Assembly: GCA_028875335.1 (NCBI GenBank)
Contig: JAPPEF010000167.1
Span: 1-10,382, forward strand
DNA from: Gemmatimonadota bacterium
Lineage (GTDB): Bacteria > Latescibacterota > UBA2968 > UBA8231
DNA: 10,382 bases
Direction: 5' to 3'
Part shown: positions 1-7,691 of the stretch, one piece after another
Numbering within the stretch: the stretch's first letter is position 1
Layout of the letters: each line of letters opens with the position of its first letter
The notes under the pieces: generated by a model
Told to the model about the DNA's origin: nothing
What the model saw: only the letters and a program-made list of their open reading frames with translations
Database searches by the model: none
Made by a program: the position numbers and the translations under genes

Positions 1-598
1 TCGCCGCCGCCGCGTAGAAGCCCGACGCTTTGATCGACAAATTGGGATAGGCCGATGCCTGCAGCAGTCCCCCGTATGTCTCGTCTTGGACATCGGGACC
101 ACCTAACGAGGGCAGGGCTAGGTGATTGGCGACAAAGCGGATTTCTGGATACCTCCGTGCCAACTCCAGCAAGACTCCGTAATTGGACGGCCCGATTTGC
201 AGATTGCAGACTAGGCCAGTGTCTTTGTACGCCTGCCAGAGCGCATCGCAAGCCTCTTCCAACATCCACTGCATTTTTTTATCGAGCTTGGGTGGGTAGT
301 AACTAGTGCCCACAGCACCAAATTCCTCGCCCGCCCGCAAGACTCGCTCGGCAGCGTCTTGCTGGTGCATGGACACATCCGTCAATACGGCCAGCCGGTC
401 GGGGTGCTCTCGTCCCCACTGGGCGCACTCCTGATTGTTGCCCGGAGAATAATCTGCCACCACCGGCAGCACGACGGCTTTGTCGACATCGCATTCGTCC
501 ATATGGTGAAGAAGCCGATCGACCCGCCCTAGATCTTCCCAAGGGGCCATAGGAGCAAAGTTGGGCAGCACGTGAACATGAGCGTCGATAACAGGCAT
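1..598 (-). CDS. Amidohydrolase family (COG3618/lactonase-like), partial
   Basis: This is the N-terminal 199 residues of a TIM-barrel amidohydrolase (Amidohydrolase_2, PF04909 type). The gene reads leftward and its 3' end lies outside the window. The start is ATG at 598-596, preceded on the minus strand by a strong AAGGAGG about 6 nt away. The protein begins MPVIDAHVHV, so the strand-1 His-x-His pair is H7/H9. A later strand motif, RFVANHLALP, supplies H159. The middle segment GLVCNLQIG (residues 128-136) has no His where ACMSD-like members carry a metal-binding one. COG3618 members such as L-fuconolactonase and the pyrone-dicarboxylate lactonase LigI also lack it there, which favours lactone hydrolysis over decarboxylation. 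It is predicted to be cytoplasmic, with no signal peptide. The divergent Gfo/Idh/MocA-like gene suggests a sugar or cyclitol oxidation pathway in which a lactone is opened; this is inference. The family call is firm and the substrate unknown. Confidence 0.85.
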   Translation of the reverse strand, partial: MPVIDAHVHVLPNFAPMAPWEDLGRVDRLLHHMDECDVDKAVVLPVVADYSPGNNQECAQWGREHPDRLAVLTDVSMHQQDAAERVLRAGEEFGAVGTSYYPPKLDKKMQWMLEEACDALWQAYKDTGLVCNLQIGPSNYGVLLELARRYPEIRFVANHLALPSLGGPDVQDETYGGLLQASAYPNLSIKASGFYAAAA

Positions 599-642
599 TG
601 ACACCTCCTTACTCGTTTGATCTACCTACAAGGAACTATGTA

Positions 643-652
643 CGCAATTGCG
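643..652. promoter_or_regulatory. 10-bp perfect palindrome in divergent intergenic region, candidate operator
   Basis: CGCAATTGCG is a perfect inverted repeat 45 bp upstream of the leftward lactonase-like gene. It lies in the 206-bp region between two divergent genes (599-804). Its position would suit a repressor that controls the pair. A 10-bp palindrome can arise by chance and no regulator gene is in the window, so this is only a candidate. The only promoter-like pair I see for the rightward gene is weak: TTGTTG (722-727), then 17 nt, then TATCCT (745-750). Confidence 0.25.
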
Positions 653-804
653 CACTGATGCAACGGCAGCGGCCCCACCAAAGCCTCAGTGCCGACGGGC
701 TACCTATCTCGACATTTCATCTTGTTGACCCAATACCGCGTCCGTATCCTTAGAGGCACTTAGCCGTAATAGACCTCCCGTTCAATAGAAAAAGGAGAAA
801 GATA

Positions 805-1785
805 ATGTCTAATGTATCTCTCGTCAGAGTGGGCGTTCTAACCTGCGCCCGGTACGTGCACATCTCAGGTATATGGGGTCCGATCATTGACCCCACCTGC
901 CAGCGCCAATTTCAGGGCTGCACGACGCGTATGACGGGCATGGTCATGACCCACGTCTGGGATATGGACAAAGAAGGCGTCAAGGACTTCTGCGACACCT
1001 ACAAAGGGGTCGAAGCAGTGGAAAACTATTGGGATATGGTCGGCAAGGTAGATGGCGTCATTCTCTCCGATTTTGATTCGACCCTGCATTTCAAAGAATT
1101 GGCCAGACCCTATTTGGAGGCCGGCGTCCCTATCTTCATCAACCGCCCCTTTGCCCTCAACCTCCAAGACGCGCAGGAAATAATCGATTTGTCCAAAAAG
1201 CACGACACGCCCATCATGTCGGGTTCATCCTTCGGCTCGGCACCGGAAATTGAGCACATCAAACGCGAAGTGGCGGCCGTTGAACCGATCAGGGGCTTTG
1301 CTGCGGCCAACTCCATGTCCGATTACGCCACCCACGGCATTCACGGCCTGTACATGATCTACGCGTGTATCGGCGGCGGCGTTAAGAGCGTGGCCTACCA
1401 GACGCCCGACTGGCATGTCCCCAATGGTCACCTCACCTTTGAATACGAACCCAGAGGAGAAGACGGGAAAACCTTTTACGGATCACTGCAGGAAATAAGG
1501 GGGACATGGGGCTGGATCCGGGTATTCGGAGAACGCACCTTTGAGCAGTTCGTGCACAGCGGCATCCACTTCTGGGTTCCCCTGCTACTGGAAATGCAGG
1601 AGATGTTCGAAACCCGAAAAATGCCCGAGCCCTACGAGGCCATATACGAGAAGGTGCAGATGTTTCTCGCCGGCTTCAAATCGCACGTAGAGTGCGGCGG
1701 TGCCCCGGTGGGGCTGGACGAAGTTGGCGACTGGACGGCTCCACTGCTCAACCCCGATCCGTATCCCGACGGGTTCTTCGGGTAG
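805..1785 (+). CDS. Gfo/Idh/MocA-like oxidoreductase, motif-degenerate
   Basis: This 326-residue protein is slightly short for the family (about 330-400). The ATG at 805 follows AGGAG (793-797) at good spacing. Layout matches Gfo/Idh/MocA dehydrogenases: an N-terminal Rossmann-like half (about 6-140), where DGVILSDFDSTLH and the AGVPIFINRPFAL segment (106-118) align with the usual nucleotide-side and EKP regions, then an alpha/beta C-terminal half. The key motifs are altered. The usual G-x-G-x-x-G after strand 1 reads GVLTCARYVH (10-19), EKP reads NRP (113-115) with Arg for Lys, and the usual H-x-x-D helix reads HGIHG (177-181). It may therefore bind NAD(P) differently, be a divergent subfamily, or be non-catalytic. 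It is predicted cytoplasmic. Divergence from the lactonase-like gene suggests shared control and a common sugar, cyclitol or aromatic substrate. Family placement is fairly sure, catalysis is not. Confidence 0.8.
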   Translation: MSNVSLVRVGVLTCARYVHISGIWGPIIDPTCQRQFQGCTTRMTGMVMTHVWDMDKEGVKDFCDTYKGVEAVENYWDMVGKVDGVILSDFDSTLHFKELARPYLEAGVPIFINRPFALNLQDAQEIIDLSKKHDTPIMSGSSFGSAPEIEHIKREVAAVEPIRGFAAANSMSDYATHGIHGLYMIYACIGGGVKSVAYQTPDWHVPNGHLTFEYEPRGEDGKTFYGSLQEIRGTWGWIRVFGERTFEQFVHSGIHFWVPLLLEMQEMFETRKMPEPYEAIYEKVQMFLAGFKSHVECGGAPVGLDEVGDWTAPLLNPDPYPDGFFG

Positions 1786-1935
1786 GCTCGGTTGTTGCGC
1801 ACTTAAAAATTAGAGGCTTCTCGTTGAGTATTCTATCCTCGCAGATCGCCCAGCACCACACTCCGGCGCGGGTACGACGGTTGCAGGGGCAGGCTGGCAG
1901 AGAGCAATAATGACAATAACAAGGCAGATCGCTCT

Positions 1936-4167
1936 ATGCGGGTCCCAATTATTGTAGGATGGCTTCTTGTCTTAGTAGCCTGTACCGAGCGAGAGCAGGC
2001 GGCCAGCACCCAGCGCATGGCTGAATTCCTAGAAGACATAGCCGTCAATGTCGATCCCGCTACGCATCCGTATGTGAATCTGGACCGAGTTGCATATTTC
2101 CGCGCTCGGTTGGATCACCTACGCCAATCCAGTGCGGCCACCAATCCTCGTATGCGAGAACAAATCTTGCAAGTCCGCCTTTCTCTTGCCAACGAACTGC
2201 TGCAAGCTGGCCAATCCGAGCAAGCAGTGCAGGAATACCGGCAACTGCAGACTGTGGTCCACCATCCTCGGCTTCGTCATTCTCTCCAACTGCTAGTGGG
2301 CTTGGCCTATCTGCGTTTGGGAGAGCAAGAAAACTGTATTGTGCAACACAATATCGACTCCTGTCTAATGCCGATCCGCGGCACAGGAGTGCACCAAATA
2401 AAGCGCGGATCGAGCGCCGCTATCGAGGAGTTTTTAGGGGTTCTGAACAGAAATCCAAACGATTTGTCGGCTCGTTGGCTACTCAATATCGCCTATATGA
2501 CGCTAGGTCAATACCCGGAAGAGGTGCCGCAGAACTTGCTGATTCCACCCGAAGTATTCACCTCTGACTACGATATTGGGGGTTTTCGCGATGTCGCTCC
2601 CCAATTGGGGCTGGATGTGGTGGGACTTTCGGGGGGGGCTATTATGGAAGACTTTGACGGCGACGGCTATCTCGATATCGTGGCTTCATCTTGGGGACTG
2701 CGCGACCCGCTCCGCTACTTCCGCAACCAAGGAGACGGCACCTTTACCGATCGCACCCAAGCGGCAGGTTTGGCGGGTATTGTGGGTGGCTTGAATATCT
2801 GCCAAGCCGACTACGATAACAACGGCTATGCCGACGTGCTGGTACTGCGCGGCGCTTGGCTCGACGAGGGACGCTACCCCAACTCGCTGTTGGCCAATCG
2901 GGGAAATGGGCGCTTTTTCGATGCGACCGAGGCAGCCGGCTTGCTCACTTTCCACCCAACACAGACAGCGACCTGGGGCGATTTCGACAACGACGGTTGG
3001 GTCGACCTATTTGTCGGCAACGAATCTCAGGGTAGCGCCATTCATCCGTGCGAGTTGTTCCGCAACCAAGGCGAAGACTCTGGGCGCGGAGTATCGGCGG
3101 TACAATTCGTCGATGTGGCCGAGGCAGCGGGACTCGATGTGGTCGGCTGGGTTAAAGGAGTGGTTTGGGGCGACTACGACAACGATGGACAACTGGATCT
3201 GTATATCTCGCGTTTGAAACCCGAAGAATCTAATCTGCTCTTTCGCAATCAGGGGAGCGGACGTTTCGCCGATGTGACGGCCACGGCAGGCGTAGCCGGG
3301 CCACCCTATAGTTTTCCGACTTGGTTCTGGGATTACGACAACGACGGGTGGCAGGATATATTCGTCGCCGGTTTTAAGGGTGAGGTAGCAGACGTGGCGG
3401 CCGCTTATCTGGGCTTGCCGCACCGCGCTGAAGAGCCCCGTCTATACCGCAACAACGGCGACGAAACTTTCACCGATGTCACGCGCAAGGTAGGGCTCGA
3501 CGAGCCTCTCATAGCCATGGGCAGCAATTTCGGCGACCTAGACAACGACGGGTACCAAGATTGTTATATCGGCACCGGCGACCCCTATATGGCTACGCTA
3601 GTCCCCAACCGCATGTTCCGCAATGCCGACGGCAATTTCTTCCAAGATGTCACCACCTCGGGTGGCTTTGGGCATTTGCAAAAGGGCCACGGTGTGGCTT
3701 TTGGCGATATTGACCACGATGGCGATCAAGATGTTTTTTCGGTCATTGGCGGAGCTTTTACCGGTGATGTCTATCAGAATGTCCTCTTTGCCAATCCAGG
3801 CCACGGCAATCATTGGATCAAGCTCCGACTCGAGGGCAGGCGTACCAATCGGGCCGCCATTGGAGCGCGCGTGAAGGTGAGCGTGAACACCGCACATGGC
3901 AGCCGCGACATTTATTCCACGGTGACCAGCGGGGGCAGTTTTGGTGCCTCCAGCCTGCAATGCGAAATAGGGCTAGGACAGGCTGAATCTATCCAAGCCA
4001 TCGAAATCGTCTGGCCCGCCAGCGGAGAAGTGCAGATTTTCAACGACGTCGAGATGGACCAAAGTCTATATATACGCGAAGGTGATTCGCGTCCGACTCG
4101 TCGACAGTTTAAATCTTTTGCCATCGACCCAAGCAATGAATCGGACGGGATGGCACACAACCACTAG
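1936..4167 (+). CDS. Lipoprotein with TPR-like N-terminus, FG-GAP propeller and ASPIC/UnbV domain (CRTAC1 family)
   Basis: This 743-residue exported protein opens with MRVPIIVGWLLVLVAC, a lipoprotein signal whose lipobox ends at C16. The next residue is Thr, not Asp, which fits outer-membrane rather than inner-membrane retention. Residues about 70-195 are helical and TPR-like. They hold a cysteine pair (C134, C143) and the segment RWLLNIAYMTLGQYP (180-194). Seven calcium-binding D-x-D-x-[DN]-G motifs follow at 239, 292, 349, 413, 466, 534 and 591 (for example DFDGDGYLD, DYDNDGQLD), each paired with a later FRNQG..F.DVT-type strand. This is the pattern of an integrin-alpha-like FG-GAP/VCBS beta-propeller. 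Residues about 625-715 match ASPIC/UnbV (AIGARVKV, GLGQAESIQAIEIVWPASG). The start has only a weak AAGG (1921-1924), but the signal peptide supports it. It is the first gene of an apparent operon with the TPR and second CRTAC1 genes. Role unknown; adhesion or surface assembly is inference. Confidence 0.9.
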   Translation: MRVPIIVGWLLVLVACTEREQAASTQRMAEFLEDIAVNVDPATHPYVNLDRVAYFRARLDHLRQSSAATNPRMREQILQVRLSLANELLQAGQSEQAVQEYRQLQTVVHHPRLRHSLQLLVGLAYLRLGEQENCIVQHNIDSCLMPIRGTGVHQIKRGSSAAIEEFLGVLNRNPNDLSARWLLNIAYMTLGQYPEEVPQNLLIPPEVFTSDYDIGGFRDVAPQLGLDVVGLSGGAIMEDFDGDGYLDIVASSWGLRDPLRYFRNQGDGTFTDRTQAAGLAGIVGGLNICQADYDNNGYADVLVLRGAWLDEGRYPNSLLANRGNGRFFDATEAAGLLTFHPTQTATWGDFDNDGWVDLFVGNESQGSAIHPCELFRNQGEDSGRGVSAVQFVDVAEAAGLDVVGWVKGVVWGDYDNDGQLDLYISRLKPEESNLLFRNQGSGRFADVTATAGVAGPPYSFPTWFWDYDNDGWQDIFVAGFKGEVADVAAAYLGLPHRAEEPRLYRNNGDETFTDVTRKVGLDEPLIAMGSNFGDLDNDGYQDCYIGTGDPYMATLVPNRMFRNADGNFFQDVTTSGGFGHLQKGHGVAFGDIDHDGDQDVFSVIGGAFTGDVYQNVLFANPGHGNHWIKLRLEGRRTNRAAIGARVKVSVNTAHGSRDIYSTVTSGGSFGASSLQCEIGLGQAESIQAIEIVWPASGEVQIFNDVEMDQSLYIREGDSRPTRRQFKSFAIDPSNESDGMAHNH

Positions 4168-4224
4168 TCTCCCCTGCGCGCCCGGCAAGACTCACAGCGC
4201 CCTTTGGGAGAGGATGATTTCTCT

Positions 4225-5781
4225 ATGTATTTTTCAAAGCTACGGAAGACATTGCATACTCTTTGCCGAATCGGCCATGCAATTTCATTTATATGTATCC
4301 TGTACCACGTTGGGGCCGTGCATGGACAGGATGGCGAGGCAAGTGCTTCCTCAAGGAGCCAAGAGCATTATAGGCTCGGCATGCGCCATGCCCAAAGAGG
4401 CGACTATGAAAGCGCGGAGAGGGAGTACAAGCAAGCGATAGAATTAGACGCCAATAATATCTATCCGCACGACGGCCTCGGTTTCATCTACGCCTTACAA
4501 AACCGATTGGGTGAGGCGGAAAAGGAATTTGCCAAGGTCCTCCAGATTGATCCGGCCTACGCACCAGCACACTACAAGTTGGGTAAAATTTTTTTTATTC
4601 GCCAAGAGTACGACCAAGCTCTCGATTCTTATCAAAAAGCCATTGAGGCCAACCCCAAGTATTTTCCTGCTCACCACGGCTTGGGTGTCATCTACATACA
4701 GACCCAAGAGCGGACTAAAGCAGCAGAGCATTTCAGAGCTGTTATCGACCTCAACCCCAACTACGGTCCCTCTCGCTACCGGCTCGGGACGATATATCTA
4801 GAAGAAGGGGCCTATTCTCAAGCCATAGAGGAATTGCGACAAGCGTCCAAGCTGGTCGCCAACGAACCGTCTATCCACTTCGTCTTGGGAAACGCCTATA
4901 TGGCAATAGGCAAGCTTGCAGAGGCCGCAGAAGCATTCCACAAAACATTGCAACTCGAGCCAAATTGGGCCGAGGTACACGATAAACTGGGCTTGGTCTA
5001 TACCGACCAGTCCCTAGCCCTGCTGGGAGCTGTCATGGCGGACCAAGACAAGCTAGCAGCCGCCGTTGAGGAGCATCGCAGGGCCGTAGAATTGGCCCCT
5101 GAAAACGGCTGGTTCCAGCACAATCTAGGTATGGCCTATGAACGCCAGCGACAGTACGACAAAGCAGCGGAGCAATTCGTCAAGGCACTCGCAGTCAATC
5201 CCGATATGGCCTACACCCGTTATCGGCTCGGCATGATCTACTCAAGAGACAAAAAATACCAAGAAACTATTGAGCAATACCAGCATGCCATCCGGCTCGA
5301 GCCCAACCGGTCAGTTTTCCACTACGCCTTGGGGGCCGTATATGCCAAGATCGGCAGAGAGGAAGAGGCGATTAGCGAATTCAAAAAAGCCATCGAGCTC
5401 GACCACTACAATGCCGAAGCACATTTCGGTCTGGCCAACGCCTATCTGAAACGGGGTAGAGGCGAAGAGGGTGCAAAGGAGATGGAGATTTTCAAAAAAC
5501 TGCGCGAAGGCAATATAGCAGATATGGAACAGCGGGTCGTCTTAGTGCCCGACAATCCAAAATACCACGGAGAATTAGCCGCTCACTATACCCAACAAGG
5601 CAGATATATAAAGGCGATCAATGAGTACAAGCAGGCCATCGGTCTCGATCCGCACAATCTCGAGTATCGCCGGTTGCTCAAAGATGCCTATATCAAAGCA
5701 GGGCGCTACCGGGAAGCGGAAGAGCAACAGGAGATTATCCAGAGCTTGGACGCCAAACAAAAGCAGACCCACAACCCATAG
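4225..5781 (+). CDS. Exported tetratricopeptide-repeat protein (about 13 TPRs)
   Basis: This 518-residue protein starts at ATG 4225, behind a GGGAGAGGA purine stretch (4206-4214). An in-frame TTG at 4204 would add seven acidic residues before the signal sequence, so I prefer the ATG. The N-terminus has basic residues (KLRK, residues 5-8), a hydrophobic stretch (16-33) and a possible cleavage site after AVHG (34), so export to the periplasm or anchoring is likely. About 13 consecutive 34-residue TPRs run from residue 46 to 511, with typical endings such as AIELDANN, VLQIDPAY and AIRLEPNR. Repeat 7 carries an insertion of about 12 residues (262-273, ALLGAVMADQ), and repeat 11 is lengthened near 430-444. 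TPR arrays bind protein partners and have no enzyme activity. The obvious candidate partners are the CRTAC1 proteins on either side, 57 bp upstream and 15 bp downstream. The domain call is secure and the partner is inferred. Confidence 0.9.
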   Translation: MYFSKLRKTLHTLCRIGHAISFICILYHVGAVHGQDGEASASSRSQEHYRLGMRHAQRGDYESAEREYKQAIELDANNIYPHDGLGFIYALQNRLGEAEKEFAKVLQIDPAYAPAHYKLGKIFFIRQEYDQALDSYQKAIEANPKYFPAHHGLGVIYIQTQERTKAAEHFRAVIDLNPNYGPSRYRLGTIYLEEGAYSQAIEELRQASKLVANEPSIHFVLGNAYMAIGKLAEAAEAFHKTLQLEPNWAEVHDKLGLVYTDQSLALLGAVMADQDKLAAAVEEHRRAVELAPENGWFQHNLGMAYERQRQYDKAAEQFVKALAVNPDMAYTRYRLGMIYSRDKKYQETIEQYQHAIRLEPNRSVFHYALGAVYAKIGREEEAISEFKKAIELDHYNAEAHFGLANAYLKRGRGEEGAKEMEIFKKLREGNIADMEQRVVLVPDNPKYHGELAAHYTQQGRYIKAINEYKQAIGLDPHNLEYRRLLKDAYIKAGRYREAEEQQEIIQSLDAKQKQTHNP

Positions 5782-5796
5782 GGATCACTGGTTTAT

Positions 5797-7473
5797 ATGC
5801 ATTTATTTTTTTCCCTCCTTATTTCCTCACAGCTCTTAGCGGTCGAAGGACGGGCAGCAGAAAGGCGAGTTCAGTTCGTGGATGTAGCGGAGGAAGTGGG
5901 GGTTGTGGCGCAGAACGTCTCCGGGGATAGCGAGCAGACGTACTTAGTCGACAGCATGATGGGAGGCTCGGCTTTTTTCGACTACGACCAAGACGGAGAT
6001 TTGGATTTGTACATCTTGAACGGGTCGAAGGTAGTTGGCTTTCCAGACCAAGAGCACCCGCGCAATACCTTTTATAGAAACGAGCAGGGAAAATTCGTCG
6101 ATGCTACCGACGAAGCAAACTTGGGCGACGCAGGCTGGGGTATGGGCTGCGCCGTCGGCGATTACGACAACGATGGCGATTTGGACATTTATATAACCAA
6201 CTACGGCAGGAACGCACTGTACGCTAACCAAGGCGACGGGACTTTTGTCGATGTGACCGAGTACGCCCAAGTAGGAGACGAGCGATTCGGCACAGGATGC
6301 GCCTTCCTCGATTACGATGGCGACGGATATCTAGACCTGTACGTAGCCAACTACGTCGATTTCAAGCACTTTCTGCAGACTACTCCCAATAAGTCCTATA
6401 TGTGGAAAGGTTTAAGGGTTCACTTCGGACCGCGCGGAATGAAGGGAAATGGAGATATCCTATATCGCAACCAAGGCGACGGGACTTTTGCCGATGTAAC
6501 TGTGGAGGCGCGGGTGGTGGACCAAGAGAAGCTCTACGGTATGGGCGTGATCGGTGGCGATTACGACCGGGACGGCGATGTGGACATCTATGTGGCCAAC
6601 GACACGGGACCCAATTTCCTTTATCAGAACCAAGGTGATGGGACCTTTGTCGATATCGGCTGGATGATCGGTGCTGCCTATGGTGAAAGCGGCGAGGCTC
6701 AAGGCTGTATGGGCATTGCCTATGGGGATTACGACAACGACCTGTACCAAGACATATTAGTCACCAACTTCTGGGAGCAGACCAATACGCTTTACCACAA
6801 CGACCGTGGCGCATTCTTTTCCGATCTCAGCTTTGACGCTGGCGTGGGCAAGGAGAGTTTCCAGTTTTTGGCTTGGGGCACCGAGTTTTTCGACTATGAC
6901 AACGATGGCGATAAAGATCTCTTCGTCGCCAATGGTCACCTCTTCCCACAATTGGACAGGGCCAACCTAGGCACAAGCTATGCCCAGACCAATCAACTCT
7001 TTGAAAATTTGGGCGATGGTACCTTTATCGAGGTATCGCAGCTATCGGGAGAGGGCTTAGAGATTAAAAAAGTGAGCAGAGGAGCTTCCTTCGGGGATTA
7101 CGACGACGATGGGGATCTAGACATATTTGTCCTAAATCTAAACGATCGCCCCACTTTGTTGCGCAACGACGGAGGCAATGAGAACAACTGGTTAATGATC
7201 AAGACTATAGGGACTGAAAGCAACAGAGACGGTATAGGGACTAGGATTGAGGTCCGCAGTGGAGGGCTCACGCAAAGCGCCGAAATTCGGAGCGGAGCTA
7301 GCTATCTTTCGCACAATGACTTGAGGGCCCATTTCGGCTTGGGACAGAGAGAGACCATCGACTTACTGATAGTGCGCTGGCCAAGTGGCCTAGAAGAACG
7401 ATTTGAAAATCTCTCCGCCAATAGACTCGTGGTGCTGCAAGAGGGCGAGGGTATTGTCCCCATAGATCAATAG
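5797..7473 (+). CDS. Exported FG-GAP/ASPIC-UnbV protein (CRTAC1 family)
   Basis: This 558-residue protein starts 15 bp after the TPR gene. Its N-terminus, MHLFFSLLISSQLLAVEGRA, is hydrophobic with a plausible cleavage near GRA/AE (20-21). It lacks the usual basic residues, so the signal is weaker than in its neighbours. The only Shine-Dalgarno-like match is AGGGA overlapping the preceding stop, which suggests translational coupling. Seven calcium-binding loops occur at residues 62, 122, 172, 255, 311, 367 and 434 (DYDQDGDLD, DYDNDGDLD and similar), with NQGDGTF.DVT strands between them. The fifth reads DYDNDLYQD, with Leu replacing the conserved Gly. Residues about 463-550 form an ASPIC/UnbV domain (GIGTRIEV, HFGLGQRETIDLLIVRWPSG). 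Unlike the first CRTAC1 gene of the cluster it has no TPR section and no lipobox, so it is probably soluble or surface-bound. Such propellers bind calcium and proteins; the function here is unknown. Confidence 0.9.
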   Translation: MHLFFSLLISSQLLAVEGRAAERRVQFVDVAEEVGVVAQNVSGDSEQTYLVDSMMGGSAFFDYDQDGDLDLYILNGSKVVGFPDQEHPRNTFYRNEQGKFVDATDEANLGDAGWGMGCAVGDYDNDGDLDIYITNYGRNALYANQGDGTFVDVTEYAQVGDERFGTGCAFLDYDGDGYLDLYVANYVDFKHFLQTTPNKSYMWKGLRVHFGPRGMKGNGDILYRNQGDGTFADVTVEARVVDQEKLYGMGVIGGDYDRDGDVDIYVANDTGPNFLYQNQGDGTFVDIGWMIGAAYGESGEAQGCMGIAYGDYDNDLYQDILVTNFWEQTNTLYHNDRGAFFSDLSFDAGVGKESFQFLAWGTEFFDYDNDGDKDLFVANGHLFPQLDRANLGTSYAQTNQLFENLGDGTFIEVSQLSGEGLEIKKVSRGASFGDYDDDGDLDIFVLNLNDRPTLLRNDGGNENNWLMIKTIGTESNRDGIGTRIEVRSGGLTQSAEIRSGASYLSHNDLRAHFGLGQRETIDLLIVRWPSGLEERFENLSANRLVVLQEGEGIVPIDQ

Positions 7474-7660
7474 TTCGTACACTTTTTGCGATTTCGGCCT
7501 AATCTTATATAAATATTTATAAATAAAAAACTTATGTCTTTATAATTGCGAATTTCATAAAAACAATGCTTTACAAGAATCAGCTTGATTTCCCAGTCTT
7601 ATTTCTTTATTAATACTTATCTTGTAGCTTCGCTTACTTTGCCACCGAAAAATATTTGAA

Positions 7661-7668
7661 AGGAGGAG
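7661..7668 (+). promoter_or_regulatory. Strong Shine-Dalgarno-like site without a well-spaced start codon
   Basis: AGGAGGAG is the best ribosome-binding match in this region, but no ATG or GTG follows within 5-10 nt. The first possible start is TTG at 7682, 13 nt away and in frame with the CBM9-like gene; it would add 19 residues before the signal peptide. The ATG at 7739 has its own AAAGGA (7724-7729) at 9-nt spacing. The upstream site may be a ribosome standby or leader element, or an alternative start. It could also be chance. Confidence 0.4.
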
Positions 7669-7691
7669 ACAAAAAGCCCTTTTGAGCAACC

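Noticed and set aside
1692..1910. Plus-strand ORF overlapping the end of the Gfo/Idh/MocA-like gene
   Set aside because: Arg-rich shadow translation in another frame, with no good ribosome site or recognisable domain.
1910..1957. Short ATG ORF of 15 codons overlapping the start of the lipoprotein gene
   Set aside because: No Shine-Dalgarno site, and it overlaps a well-supported signal-peptide start. It is probably chance.
3007..3423. Long minus-strand ORF opposite the FG-GAP repeats
   Set aside because: Antisense of GAC/GAT-rich calcium loops stays open and yields IVVVV-type runs. It is a by-product of repeat codon use, as are the other minus ORFs opposite these genes.
4204..4224. TTG start for the TPR protein
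   Set aside because: It would put acidic residues (GEDD) before the basic signal-peptide n-region. ATG 4225 has a purine-rich site upstream.
6226..6490. 22-bp direct repeat (copies at 6226-6247 and 6469-6490)
   Set aside because: Both copies encode the same NQGDGTF propeller strand, so this is domain repetition within a gene and not a mobile or regulatory repeat.
7508..7521. 14-bp palindrome TATAAATATTTATA
   Set aside because: Composed only of A and T in a very AT-rich stretch, so expected by chance. It is too weak for a terminator.
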